A DNA stretch of 16,775 nucleotides from NCBI GenBank assembly GCA_016212845.1, contig JACRDR010000112.1:1-16775 (forward strand). The letters run 5' to 3'. The stretch comes from Elusimicrobiota bacterium (GTDB taxonomy: Bacteria; Elusimicrobiota; Elusimicrobia; UBA1565; JACRDR01). How positions within the stretch are numbered: position 1 is the first letter of the stretch; every line of letters starts with the position of its first letter. Under the pieces are notes generated by a model that was given only the letters and a program-made list of their open reading frames with translations, did not search any database and was not told the origin of the DNA. Below are positions 1 to 7,126 of this stretch, in pieces. The position numbers and the translations under genes are program-made.

Positions 1-523
1 CGTCGAGGTCGAAGGGGTTGCCGAGCGTGTGCGCGATCATGATCGCGCGGGTTTTCGGGCCGATCGCGGCTTCGAGCGCCTTCACGTCGACGTTGTAGGT
101 CGGGATGTCGACGTCGACGAAGACGGGCTTCATGCCGTAGAGCAGCGTCGGGTTCACCGTCGTCGGAAACGCGGCGGCGGTGCCGATGACCTCGTCGCCG
201 GGCTGCAGGCGACGCTCGCCCATCAGCGGCGAGGTCAGCGCGGCGAAAGCGAGGAGGTTCGCGGAGGAGCCGGAGTTGACCGTCAGCGCGTAGCGCGCGC
301 CGATGAACTTTTCGAGCCGCTCCTCGAAGGAATCGTTGAAGCGGCCGGTCGTCAGCCAGAAGTCGAGCGCGGAGTCGACCAGCATCCGCATGTCGTCGGC
401 GCAGTAGACGCGGCCGGAGACGGGGACGGGAGACTGGCCGGGGACGAACGCTTTCGCGGCGTGTTTTTTCTCCGCGTACTCGCCGACGAGGGCGAGGATC
501 TTGTCGCGCAGCTCGTCCTTCAT
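1..523 (-). CDS. rfbH: RfbH-type CDP-4-keto-6-deoxyglucose 3-dehydrase (N-terminal part, cut by window edge)
   Basis: This gene starts at an ATG at 523 and runs off the left edge, so only the first 174 residues are visible. The protein belongs to the DegT/DnrJ/EryC1/StrS PLP-enzyme fold. Seen: LDFWLTTGRFN at residues 53-63, LTVNSGSSANLLAF at 80-93, PGDEVI at 108-113, FPTTVNP at 119-125, VFVDVDIPTYN at 134-144 and AHTLGNPFDLD at 164-174. This wording is characteristic of RfbH/DdhC rather than of sugar 4-aminotransferases. Known of the family: with a reductase partner (RfbI/DdhD) it removes the C-3 hydroxyl of CDP-4-keto-6-deoxyglucose on the way to CDP-3,6-dideoxyhexoses. In this family a His replaces the usual PLP-binding Lys, but that residue lies outside the window. 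The start codon overlaps the rfbG stop (ATGA), which implies translational coupling. There is no clear Shine-Dalgarno sequence. Confidence 0.93.
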   Translation of the reverse strand, partial: MKDELRDKILALVGEYAEKKHAAKAFVPGQSPVPVSGRVYCADDMRMLVDSALDFWLTTGRFNDSFEERLEKFIGARYALTVNSGSSANLLAFAALTSPLMGERRLQPGDEVIGTAAAFPTTVNPTLLYGMKPVFVDVDIPTYNVDVKALEAAIGPKTRAIMIAHTLGNPFDLD

Positions 524-1632
524 GCGGCGACCGACTCCGCGGCCCAGAGCTGGCGCCGCTCGGCGGCCCGGCGCGAGTAGGCTTCGATCTGGCCGAGCGT
601 GAAAGAGGCGCCGTCGAAGCCCCGCTTGGCGCTCGCGCGGTACCACTCGACGGTCTCTCGGGCGGTCTCGTCGACGGTGAGCACCGACTTCCAGCCGAGC
701 TCGCGCGAGGCCTTAGCCGGATCGAGCGTGAGCGTCCGCGCCTCGTGCGGCGCGCCGGGGACGCGCTTGACGACGACCTTCGAGGCGCCGGGGCCCCACG
801 CGTCGGCGATCTTGCGGACCAGCTGGAGCACGGTGACCGCCGTCGTGTCTACGGGGCCGAAGTTCCAGCCTCCCGCGAAGCGATGCGGCTGCTCGGCGAG
901 GCGGGCGGCGAGCCACAGGTAGCCGGAAAGCGGTTCCATCACGTGCTGCCACGGGCGGATCGAAGTCGGGTTGCGCACGACGATCGGCCTTCCGGCCTTC
1001 AGCGCCCGGGCGCAGTCGGGGACGATGCGGTCCTTCGCCCAGTCTCCGCCGCCGATCACGTTGCCGGCGCGCGCGGAGGCCAGGCCGACGCCCCGCGAGC
1101 CGTTCGCGTTGAAGAAAGAGCGGCGATACGAGGAGGTCACGAGCTCCGCCGCGCCCTTGGAGGCGCTGTAGGGGTCGTGCCCGCCCATCGGGTCTTCCTC
1201 GCGATACGCCGGGCCGCCGCCGCGGTTCTCGTAGCACTTGTCGCTGGTGACGACCACGCAGGCCTCGACGGAAGAGGCTTTTCGCGCGCACTCGAGCACG
1301 TGGACGGTGCCCTGCACGTTGGTCGCGAACGTCTCGACCGGCTCCTCGTAGGAGAGCCGGACCAGCGGCTGCGCGGCGAGATGGAAAACGAACTCGGGGC
1401 GGTGCTTCTTGAACGCGGCCTGCAAGGCGGGCAAGTCGCGGATATCTCCCAAAATCGAGTTCATGCCGGACGCGATGCGCGCGTCCTTGAAAAACGTGTC
1501 GCCGGGCCGCGCGGGGAGCGAGTAGCCCGTCACTTTCGCGCCGAGAGACTTCAGCCAGAGCGCGAGCCAGCCGCCCTTAAATCCCGTGTGGCCCGTCAGG
1601 AAGACGCGCCGGCCCTGGAACGCGCCCTTCAC
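520..1632 (-). CDS. rfbG: CDP-glucose 4,6-dehydratase
   Basis: A cytoplasmic short-chain dehydrogenase/reductase of 370 residues that converts CDP-glucose to CDP-4-keto-6-deoxyglucose using bound NAD. Seen: the nucleotide-binding motif TGHTGFKGGWL at residues 13-23, HLAAQPLVRLSY at 84-95, TSDKCYENR at 129-137, and the catalytic pair in YSASK (Tyr155, Lys159). HLAAQPLVR and TSDKCY are typical of RfbG. The start chosen is the GTG at 1630-1632, which overlaps the rfbF stop as GTGA. The open frame continues upstream in a different frame inside rfbF, but family homology begins only a few residues after this GTG. Length agrees with the family (about 360). The stop overlaps the rfbH start (ATGA), so rfbF, rfbG and rfbH form one coupled unit. 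Confident assignment; the exact start is inferred. Confidence 0.95.
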   Translation of the reverse strand: MKGAFQGRRVFLTGHTGFKGGWLALWLKSLGAKVTGYSLPARPGDTFFKDARIASGMNSILGDIRDLPALQAAFKKHRPEFVFHLAAQPLVRLSYEEPVETFATNVQGTVHVLECARKASSVEACVVVTSDKCYENRGGGPAYREEDPMGGHDPYSASKGAAELVTSSYRRSFFNANGSRGVGLASARAGNVIGGGDWAKDRIVPDCARALKAGRPIVVRNPTSIRPWQHVMEPLSGYLWLAARLAEQPHRFAGGWNFGPVDTTAVTVLQLVRKIADAWGPGASKVVVKRVPGAPHEARTLTLDPAKASRELGWKSVLTVDETARETVEWYRASAKRGFDGASFTLGQIEAYSRRAAERRQLWAAESVAA

Positions 1633-2423
1633 CAAGTTTTCCAGGGCGCCTTGCCCGAGTTCCAGAGATTGTCGAGGAGCTGCTTGTCTCGCAGCGTATC
1701 CATCGGCTGCCAAAAGCCCTCGTGGCGGTACCCCATGAGCTGTCCGTCCTTGGCGATCTTCTCGAGAGGCTCGCGCTCGAGCGAGCAATCGTCTCCGCCC
1801 ATGTACTTGAGCGCGCCGGGCTCGAAGACGAAAAATCCCCCGTTGATCCAGCCCTCGCCCATCTGAGGCTTCTCGCTGAAGGAGCCGACGCGGTCGCCCT
1901 TGAGATTGAGCGCGCCGAAGCGCGACGGCGGCCGGACCGCGGTGACGGTCGCGAGCTTTCCGTGCTTGCGGTGGAAGGCTACGAGTTTCTCGAGATCGAC
2001 GTCGGCCACGCCGTCGCCGTAGGTCACCATGAACGTCTCGCCGTCGAGCCACGGGCGCAGGCGCTTGAGGCGGCCGGCGGTCAACGTGTTCACTCCGGTG
2101 TCGATCGCGCCGATGCGCCAGTCGGGACAGCGCGACTGCAGGACGTTGCGGCTCCCGTCCTTCAAGTCGACGATGTAGTCCGAGTTATGGACGAAGAAAT
2201 TGTGGAAGTACTCCTTGATGATCTCGCCCTTATAGCCGCAGGCGATCAGGAAATCCGCGAAGCCGTGGCCCGCGTAGATGTTCATGATGTGCCACAGCAT
2301 CGGCTTTCCGCCGATCTCGACCATCGGCTTCGGGCGCGCGGCGGTCTCCTCGGACAAGCGCGTGCCGAGGCCGCCGGCCAAAATAACGGTCTTCTTGGGA
2401 ATTCGGGTTGAACGAGATGCCAT
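1629..2423 (-). CDS. rfbF: Glucose-1-phosphate cytidylyltransferase
   Basis: Makes CDP-glucose from CTP and glucose-1-phosphate, the first step of the CDP-3,6-dideoxyhexose pathway. It has 264 residues, usual for RfbF (about 257). Seen: the nucleotidyltransferase signature AGGLGTRLSEET at residues 16-27, PKPMVEIGGKPML at 31-43, the YGDGVADVD metal-site segment in the middle, and GWINGGFFVFEP followed by an EREPL segment, as in known RfbF proteins. The first ten residues (MASRSTRIPK) are a short extension before the conserved KTVILAGG. The start is the ATG at 2423, with no visible Shine-Dalgarno sequence; a short AT-rich gap with a possible promoter lies just upstream. It overlaps rfbG by 4 bases. 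Next step in the pathway is RfbG, then RfbH. Confidence 0.95.
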   Translation of the reverse strand: MASRSTRIPKKTVILAGGLGTRLSEETAARPKPMVEIGGKPMLWHIMNIYAGHGFADFLIACGYKGEIIKEYFHNFFVHNSDYIVDLKDGSRNVLQSRCPDWRIGAIDTGVNTLTAGRLKRLRPWLDGETFMVTYGDGVADVDLEKLVAFHRKHGKLATVTAVRPPSRFGALNLKGDRVGSFSEKPQMGEGWINGGFFVFEPGALKYMGGDDCSLEREPLEKIAKDGQLMGYRHEGFWQPMDTLRDKQLLDNLWNSGKAPWKTW

Positions 2424-2490
2424 TTTTCGACGTTCGCCGCGGAGGACGCGGGAAAGTCTATTTTATCAAATTGTGACGGGAATAATTGGG
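2424..2490 (-). promoter_or_regulatory. AT-rich gap with possible rfbF promoter
   Basis: This 67-base gap between the membrane transferase stop and rfbF is AT-rich in its upstream half (about 2454-2484), unlike its surroundings. On the minus strand it contains GATAAAATAG, a fair -10 match (TAAAAT), but no convincing -35 sequence. If used, it would give rfbFGH a promoter of its own with a leader of roughly 35 bases. No terminator hairpin was recognised. Weak support. Confidence 0.3.
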
Positions 2491-4053
2491 CTACTTCGAG
2501 AGCGCGAGGAACCGCTCGCCGGCGGCGCGGCCATCGATTCGGGCGAAGCGTCCGGAGGGTACGTGGAAGGCGTAGAGGGACGCGTACGAAAGCGGCGATT
2601 CTCCGAACCACACCAAGGTCGCCTGCTTGTCTTCGAAGCGCACCCGGTCCTGGCCAACCCGGCCCGAAAGCGCCTTATCTCCGGTCCCAAGGCGCAGCGC
2701 GACGTCGAAGTCGTACGTCGATTGGAACACCGTGGCCGAGCCGAGGCTGTCGGGCAAGCCGTAGAGGAGGATCGTCTTCGCCTCGCCGGGGGCGCCCAGC
2801 TTCGGCTTGAGCTTCTCGATCGCCGACTTCTGCATCACGTATGCGTCCGCCCACTGCGCGCTCGACGACCAGGAGGCGAGGAGAAAAGCGGCGAGGATCG
2901 CGGCGCTCGCCTTAGCCGTCCAGTTTCGCCCGCGGCCATACAGCCATGCCAGCCAGCAGGCTCCGCCGAGAGAGGCGACCATGTTCACGCGGTTGACCTG
3001 CGCGAAAACTACGGGCGTGTATGTCGCATCGAAGAAGTACGGCGCGTAGCCGAGCAGGAAGAAGCCGAGTCCAAGGAGGGGAAGGAGAGGCAGCTTTTCC
3101 GCTTTCTCCGGCGCTCGATCGGGCGCACCGACGACGATTACCTTGGTCATGCCCGCCGCCGCGATGAGCCACAGCGCCCAGTCGGAGAAGGTGAACGATC
3201 TCCACGCGTAGGCCGCACTACGTCCGATGTAGTGTAGGAGCCGGTTGGCGATCGTGCATTCGAGCCCCGAGCCGAGCACTTTGAACACGTGCGCCGGAGA
3301 AAGGCTCACAGGGTGTCGTTCGGTCATCACGTATCGAGGCACGTAGCCGCGTTGGTAGACGACGATCGCGCCGAGCAATCCGATCAGCGGCAGGCCGCTC
3401 AGGATCGAAGGTAGAATCGCCTCCTTCGGAGACGCGCCCTTCTCCACCCGGTCGCGCCAATCGAGACAGATGGGAAGCGCCGCGAGAAGGGCGCCCGCTT
3501 CGTAGAGCAGGGTGCCGAATGCGAAGGAGACGAAGGAGAGGGCGAGCCACCAGGCACCTTTGCCTTTCTGCCACGAGCGGTAGGCGAGCAGCGCCCAGAG
3601 CGTCGACAGCAGCGCCAGAGGGGCTCCGGTCAGACAGGCCCAGTGACGCGTGGCGTCGTGATTCGGGTATAGCCCCGCGGCCGCGGCGGCGAAGGCGGCC
3701 AACCGCCGCTCGACTCCCTCGCCCTCGAGAAGATGGAAGAGCGCGTATGAGATCCCGATGTGGATCGCGAGCAGGGCGAGCTGGTACGGAACGGCGTGGA
3801 AGCCGAAGAACCAGAACTCGAGCGGGTGGAAAAGGATCGTGCCGGGCCGAAACCACTGCGCGGCGTGCTCCTTCACCCAATAGGCGGCGATGCCCCACGG
3901 CGTCTGCGACGGGGCCTGGCTCCACATCTCGAGCCAAGGGTAGTCGTCGTTGTAGAAACCTATGGAGTTGAGTCGGAAGCAGAAGCCGACCGCGACCGCG
4001 AGCGAGACGAACGCGAGCAATAGGCGGCGCGACTGGGCTTCGCTCTCGTTCAT
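2491..4053 (-). CDS. GT-C-type membrane glycosyltransferase-like protein
   Basis: A polytopic membrane protein of 520 residues with roughly ten hydrophobic segments, the first at about residues 11-28. The first presumed periplasmic loop holds NDDYPW, with Asp36-Asp37, the acidic pair typical of GT-C enzymes that use lipid-linked sugars. It is followed by FRPGTILFHPLEFWFFGF, which resembles ArnT/PMT-like proteins. The C-terminal part (about 400-520) is soluble and without a recognised motif. It lies immediately upstream of rfbFGH on the same strand, so it may attach the sugar made there or another sugar of the same glycan; that role is inference. The ATG at 4053 has no Shine-Dalgarno sequence but has TAGAAT exactly 7 bases upstream, which suggests a leaderless message. 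It could instead be a non-catalytic membrane protein of the same fold. Confidence 0.7.
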   Translation of the reverse strand: MNESEAQSRRLLLAFVSLAVAVGFCFRLNSIGFYNDDYPWLEMWSQAPSQTPWGIAAYWVKEHAAQWFRPGTILFHPLEFWFFGFHAVPYQLALLAIHIGISYALFHLLEGEGVERRLAAFAAAAAGLYPNHDATRHWACLTGAPLALLSTLWALLAYRSWQKGKGAWWLALSFVSFAFGTLLYEAGALLAALPICLDWRDRVEKGASPKEAILPSILSGLPLIGLLGAIVVYQRGYVPRYVMTERHPVSLSPAHVFKVLGSGLECTIANRLLHYIGRSAAYAWRSFTFSDWALWLIAAAGMTKVIVVGAPDRAPEKAEKLPLLPLLGLGFFLLGYAPYFFDATYTPVVFAQVNRVNMVASLGGACWLAWLYGRGRNWTAKASAAILAAFLLASWSSSAQWADAYVMQKSAIEKLKPKLGAPGEAKTILLYGLPDSLGSATVFQSTYDFDVALRLGTGDKALSGRVGQDRVRFEDKQATLVWFGESPLSYASLYAFHVPSGRFARIDGRAAGERFLALSK

Positions 4054-4060
4054 GGAGCCG

Positions 4061-4073
4061 ATTCTAGTACAAT
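4061..4073. promoter_or_regulatory. Candidate bidirectional promoter (symmetric -10 element)
   Basis: The 13-base ATTCTAGTACAAT is nearly palindromic. It reads as TACAAT on the plus strand (4068-4073) and as TAGAAT on the minus strand (4066-4061). TACAAT ends 8 bases before the GTG at 4082, and TAGAAT ends 7 bases before the ATG at 4053, so both divergent genes could be transcribed as leaderless messages from one symmetric site. The -35 regions are poor on both sides, so this rests on the -10 matches and spacing only. Confidence 0.45.
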
Positions 4074-4081
4074 CGGAAACG

Positions 4082-5278
4082 GTGGACTCCTACGACTACC
4101 TCGTGATCGGCGGCGGCGTGACCGGCTGCGCCTTGGCGCGGTCTCTCGCGCTCAAGCACCGGGGCGCCAAGATCGCGGTCCTCGAAAAGGAAGGGAAGGT
4201 CGCCTTCCACACGAGCGGCCGCAACAGCGGAGTGGTCCACGCCGGCTACAACCAGAAGCCGGGGACGCTCAAGGCCAAATTCTGCGTCGAGGGCAATCGA
4301 AGGCTCGTCGAGTACTGCCGCGCCAAGAGCGTGCCGGTCGACGAAAGCGGAATTCTGATAGTCGCGCGAGCGCAGGCCGAGCGCGCGACCCTCGAGGAAT
4401 TGCTGCGCCGCGGCAAAGAGAACGGCGTCCCGAACCTTCGGATCGTAGACGGAGCCGAGATCAAGCGCTTGGAGCCGAACGCCTCGGGCATCGCCGCCCT
4501 GCACGCTCCCTCGGGCTCGGCGGTGGATTCCGCTTTCTACGTCGAGGCCTTGGCCGACGACGCCCGGACGGCCGGCGTCGAGTTCCGGCTGGGCGAGGGC
4601 GTCAAGCGGATCGACGAGCGCAGCGAAAGCTACGAAGTCCGCACTACCGACGGCCGCCTGCGAGCGAAGAAGCTCTTCAACTGCGCGGGCCTCTACGCCG
4701 ACCGCCTGGCGCATCAGCTCGGAGCCGGCCTGCCCTACACCATCGTTCCCTTTCGCGGCGAGTTCTACTACATCGACGAGGCGAAGGCCGGGCTCATACG
4801 CTCGATGATCTACAGCGTGCCCGACATCCGCTACCCGTTCTTGGGCGTGCACTGGACGCGCACGGTGCACGGCAAGGTGAAGGTCGGCCCGAACGCGGTG
4901 CTCGCCTTCGGCCGCGAGGCCTACGGCACCTACCAGGTCCAGCCCATCGACGTCGCGCGCATGACGCTCGACTCCAGGTTCTGGAAGATGCTGGCCGGCG
5001 CCGACTTCCGCCGCCTGGCGGGCGAGAACCTGAAGAGCTCTCTGAGCAAGACCGCGTTCCTCAAGCAGGCGTTCTCGCTGGTGCACGGCGCCGAGGCGAA
5101 GGACTTTAAAAAGGGACCCTCCGGCATCCGGGCCCAGCTCGTCGACACCGAAGGCAAGCTCGTCGACGACATCGTCGTGGAGAAGAAGGACAACTCGCTC
5201 CACGTCCTCAACGCAATCTCGCCCGGCCTGACCTGCTCGCTGCCCTTCGCCGACCACCTGGCCGGCCAGCTCGACTAG
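4082..5278 (+). CDS. lhgO: FAD-dependent oxidoreductase, L-2-hydroxyglutarate oxidase family
   Basis: A DAO-fold flavoenzyme of 398 residues. Known LhgO oxidises L-2-hydroxyglutarate to 2-oxoglutarate, passing electrons to oxygen or the membrane quinone pool. Seen (numbering from the GTG): the FAD-binding YLVIGGGVTGCALAR beginning near residue 6, HTSGRNSGVVHAGYNQKPG near 48-66, NCAGLYADRLA, PFRGEFYYI, and the C-terminal LNAISPGLTCSLPFADHLA. All are typical of LhgO. The GTG at 4082 was preferred because homologues start a few residues before the dinucleotide-binding motif and a -10 element lies just upstream. The in-frame ATG at 4052 would add ten residues but would overlap the start codon of the divergent gene. 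It is the only plus-strand gene here. Its actual substrate in a glycan region is uncertain. Its stop lies 1 base from the convergent toxin stop. Confidence 0.85.
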   Translation: MDSYDYLVIGGGVTGCALARSLALKHRGAKIAVLEKEGKVAFHTSGRNSGVVHAGYNQKPGTLKAKFCVEGNRRLVEYCRAKSVPVDESGILIVARAQAERATLEELLRRGKENGVPNLRIVDGAEIKRLEPNASGIAALHAPSGSAVDSAFYVEALADDARTAGVEFRLGEGVKRIDERSESYEVRTTDGRLRAKKLFNCAGLYADRLAHQLGAGLPYTIVPFRGEFYYIDEAKAGLIRSMIYSVPDIRYPFLGVHWTRTVHGKVKVGPNAVLAFGREAYGTYQVQPIDVARMTLDSRFWKMLAGADFRRLAGENLKSSLSKTAFLKQAFSLVHGAEAKDFKKGPSGIRAQLVDTEGKLVDDIVVEKKDNSLHVLNAISPGLTCSLPFADHLAGQLD

Positions 5279-5279
5279 C

Positions 5280-5537
5280 TCAGCGGTAGATATCGCGGCG
5301 GTGGCCGATCGCGTGGACCAGGATCGACCTGGAGCCGGGCTCCGGCCGGTAGACCACCCGGTATTCGCCGACTCGAATCGAACGAAGTCCGGCGAACGGG
5401 CCTTGAAGTGGTTTGCCGGAGAGGGGCTCATCCGAGGCGCGTTCGAGCGCGCCGGCGACTCGGGCTTGGAGCGACGCCTCTAGCGCGCGGAAGTCCTTCG
5501 CCGCGCGGGGCGTGAATTCGATGCGGAAGCCGCTCAC
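5280..5537 (-). CDS. RelE/ParE-superfamily toxin
   Basis: A small basic protein of 85 residues. Seen: an N-terminal strand FRIEFTPRAAKDFRAL, GKPLQGPFAGLRSIRVGEYRVVY in the middle, and a C-terminal IGHRRDIYR. This is the standard RelE-like pattern, in which the RVGxYRVVY strand and the basic C-terminal Tyr-Arg form the active surface. Family members are usually ribosome-dependent mRNA interferases (RelE type) or gyrase inhibitors (ParE type); the retained Arg and Tyr residues favour RNase activity, but this is inference. The start is a GTG overlapping the antitoxin stop (GTGA), so translation should be coupled with the antitoxin made first. Convergent with lhgO. Confidence 0.88.
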   Translation of the reverse strand: MSGFRIEFTPRAAKDFRALEASLQARVAGALERASDEPLSGKPLQGPFAGLRSIRVGEYRVVYRPEPGSRSILVHAIGHRRDIYR

Positions 5538-5815
5538 CGGCGCGACTTCTGTTTTCGGCCGACCACGGATTCGAAGCTGAGCCGGCGGCCGCTCTTTTCT
5601 TCCCGCCGGGCCTGCGCTAGAGCTTTTCGCCAGGAAGAGGAAGCGGCGATCTCGAGGGATTCCAGCCAGCCTTCGAATTCCTCAGCGCTCATGACGACCG
5701 CTTCGGGACGCCCGCGATGAGTGATCACGTACCGGGAGAACGTCGCCCCGGCATCACGGACGATCGAGAGGAACTTCTTCCGCGCGGCAGTGCTGGCTAA
5801 GGCGTAGGTGCTCAT
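5534..5815 (-). CDS. Phd/YefM-type antitoxin
   Basis: A protein of 93 residues from the ATG at 5815. Seen: an N-terminal ALASTAARKKFLSIVRDAG followed by VITHRGRPEAVVMSAEEFEGWLESLE, the DNA-binding fold of the Phd/YefM family, with the conserved xxxGxPxAVxxSxxEF pattern. The charged C-terminal tail (about residues 60-93) would be the toxin-neutralising region. It is the first gene of the toxin-antitoxin pair and overlaps the toxin by 4 bases. Known family behaviour: the antitoxin, alone and with toxin, binds palindromes at its own promoter; matching palindromes are seen at 5821-5844. No Shine-Dalgarno sequence is visible, and the -10-like TACACT ends 6 bases before the ATG. Confidence 0.88.
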   Translation of the reverse strand: MSTYALASTAARKKFLSIVRDAGATFSRYVITHRGRPEAVVMSAEEFEGWLESLEIAASSSWRKALAQARREEKSGRRLSFESVVGRKQKSRR

Positions 5816-5820
5816 GCCGA

Positions 5821-5844
5821 TAGTGTAGCACTAAAGTGTACACT
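5821..5844 (-). promoter_or_regulatory. Toxin-antitoxin promoter with two operator palindromes
   Basis: Two adjacent inverted repeats lie just upstream of the antitoxin start: TAGTG-TAG-CACTA at 5821-5833 and the perfect 10-base palindrome AGTGTACACT at 5835-5844. The second contains TGTACA, the core reported for YefM operators in Escherichia coli. The first overlaps the presumed -10 (TACACT on the minus strand, 5827-5822), a position suited to autorepression. Binding by this antitoxin is inferred from family knowledge. Confidence 0.6.
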
Positions 5845-5875
5845 CCTCCAGGGGCTAGTGCCGGATCGGGCTCGA

Positions 5876-7066
5876 CTAGTCCGAAGCGAGCCTGTCCAGA
5901 AACGCGTTCGGATCCGCGAGTTGCCGCTCGGCGGGCAGTACCGTGACTCCATGTGCCAGGGAATACTCCTTGCTTCCCGGATAGAGGATGTATCCGCGGC
6001 GCAGCCTCAGGTCCTGCATGCAGTTGAGCAGGCCTCTCGCTCCGTCCAGCGAGGGGGCCGAGTGCAGCTTGATCTCGAACGGGATGAGGCGTCCTCGGTG
6101 GCGGATCAGCAGGTCCACCTCGGCGCCCGCCGCGGTTCTCCAATGGTAGCTCTCGGAGCCCGGCGCGAAGAGGGCGAAAAGTCCGCTCATCTGCTCGATG
6201 ACGAACCCTTCCCAGCTCGCTCCCCGCGCCGGGTTCGTTTCGAGGTCCTCGCGGTCGTGGATCCCCAGCAGGTAATGGAGCAAGCCAGAGTCGCGGATGA
6301 AGACTTTCGGGCTCTTGGTCATTCGCTTGCCTACGTTGGCGAAATAGGGCGTCAGCTTTCTGACGAGGAAGGTCTGCTCGAGAATATCCATGTAGCGGTT
6401 GACGGTGTGATAGCTTACGCCGAGAGACGCGGCCAGTTGGGAGGCGTTCCAAAGTCCGCCGTGCGCGTGCGCGACCATGATCCAGAGCTTGCGCATCTGG
6501 GCCGACGAAACTTCGATCCCGAGCGAGGGAAGGTCTTGTTCCAGGAACGTCCGCGTGTAGGCGTCGAACCAATCGCGGCGCGCCGTGGTCGAGCGAGCCA
6601 AGTACGCGTCGGGGAACCCCCCGGTCAGCCAGAGCTTTCCTAGGGAGGGCTCGGCGCGCGGCAGTTCCCAGCGGAGAAGCGGCGTCATCTCGAGGAAGCC
6701 GACGCGCCCGGCCAGGCTTTCGGATAAGTTCCGGACGAGGGCGGGCGACGCCGAGCCCAGGAGCACGGCCCGTCCCTTTCGCGTCCGAGCCGCGTCCACA
6801 TGGCTGCGCAGAACCGGAAACAGCTCGGGAACGCGCTGCGCCTCGTCTAAGATGAAGCTCGAATCGAGCATCCCCAGCCCGTGCTCGGGGTCTTCCGCCA
6901 GAACGGCCGCATCGGACGGGCGCTCCAGGTCAAGATAGCGCCAGGCGGGCAGCGCGCCTCGAATGAAGGTCGTCTTCCCGCATTGCCTGGGCCCCAGGAT
7001 GGAGACAAGGGGGAAGGTCTTGAGGAGGTCGGACAGCCGCCGGCGATAGGCTTGGCGCGGAATCAT
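5876..7066 (-). CDS. AAA ATPase with C-terminal DUF4143 domain
   Basis: A protein of 396 residues, usual for the AAA_14-DUF4143 family. Seen: Walker A GPRQCGKT at residues 25-32, Walker B FILDEAQ at 71-77, and LLGSASP shortly after as a sensor segment. A winged-helix-like stretch LAASLGVSYHTVNRYMDILEQTFLVRKL lies near 209-236. In the C-terminal part a nuclease-like AEVDLLI...PFEIKL gives Glu316, Asp318, Glu331 and Lys333, spaced as in PD-(D/E)XK folds. The family is very common and often near mobile or defence-like genes; its role is unknown and I do not assign one. It is a single gene between the toxin-antitoxin pair and the outer-membrane-protein gene. It has its own promoter with an inverted repeat, so its level is probably controlled. 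Confidence 0.9.
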   Translation of the reverse strand: MIPRQAYRRRLSDLLKTFPLVSILGPRQCGKTTFIRGALPAWRYLDLERPSDAAVLAEDPEHGLGMLDSSFILDEAQRVPELFPVLRSHVDAARTRKGRAVLLGSASPALVRNLSESLAGRVGFLEMTPLLRWELPRAEPSLGKLWLTGGFPDAYLARSTTARRDWFDAYTRTFLEQDLPSLGIEVSSAQMRKLWIMVAHAHGGLWNASQLAASLGVSYHTVNRYMDILEQTFLVRKLTPYFANVGKRMTKSPKVFIRDSGLLHYLLGIHDREDLETNPARGASWEGFVIEQMSGLFALFAPGSESYHWRTAAGAEVDLLIRHRGRLIPFEIKLHSAPSLDGARGLLNCMQDLRLRRGYILYPGSKEYSLAHGVTVLPAERQLADPNAFLDRLASD

Positions 7067-7075
7067 GCTCCGTGT

Positions 7076-7104
7076 ATTATAGAAGCGATACTTCTAAAAT
7101 GCAA
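7076..7104 (-). promoter_or_regulatory. Promoter of the DUF4143 ATPase gene with embedded inverted repeat
   Basis: On the minus strand TTGCAT (7104-7099) and a perfect TATAAT (7081-7076) are separated by 17 bases, the best sigma-70-type promoter in the window. The spacer contains most of a perfect inverted repeat TAGAAG-CGATA-CTTCTA as read on the plus strand (7080-7096), well placed for a repressor. TATAAT ends 9 bases before the ATG, which would leave a leader of only 2-3 bases. Confidence 0.65.
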
Positions 7105-7126
7105 GGTATCATCCGGCGAGGGGAGG

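Noticed and set aside
1..523. Pathway aminotransferase (PseC) for the pse operon
   Set aside because: The motifs are those of RfbH 3-dehydrases and it is coupled to rfbG, so it does not fill the PseC gap.
745..1866. Long plus-strand open frame opposite rfbG and rfbF
   Set aside because: Arg/Ala/Gly-rich translation without motifs; a shadow of GC-rich coding sequence on the other strand.
5275..5290. CTAGCTCAGCGGTAG resembles the D-arm of a tRNA gene at the lhgO/toxin junction, a possible attachment site
   Set aside because: No matching acceptor stem, anticodon stem or T-arm follows, and the bases are explained by the end of the toxin gene (RDIYR and stop) and the lhgO stop.
4064..5431. Minus-strand open frame of 455 codons opposite lhgO
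   Set aside because: lhgO on the plus strand has full family motifs; the opposite frame has none and would run into the toxin gene.
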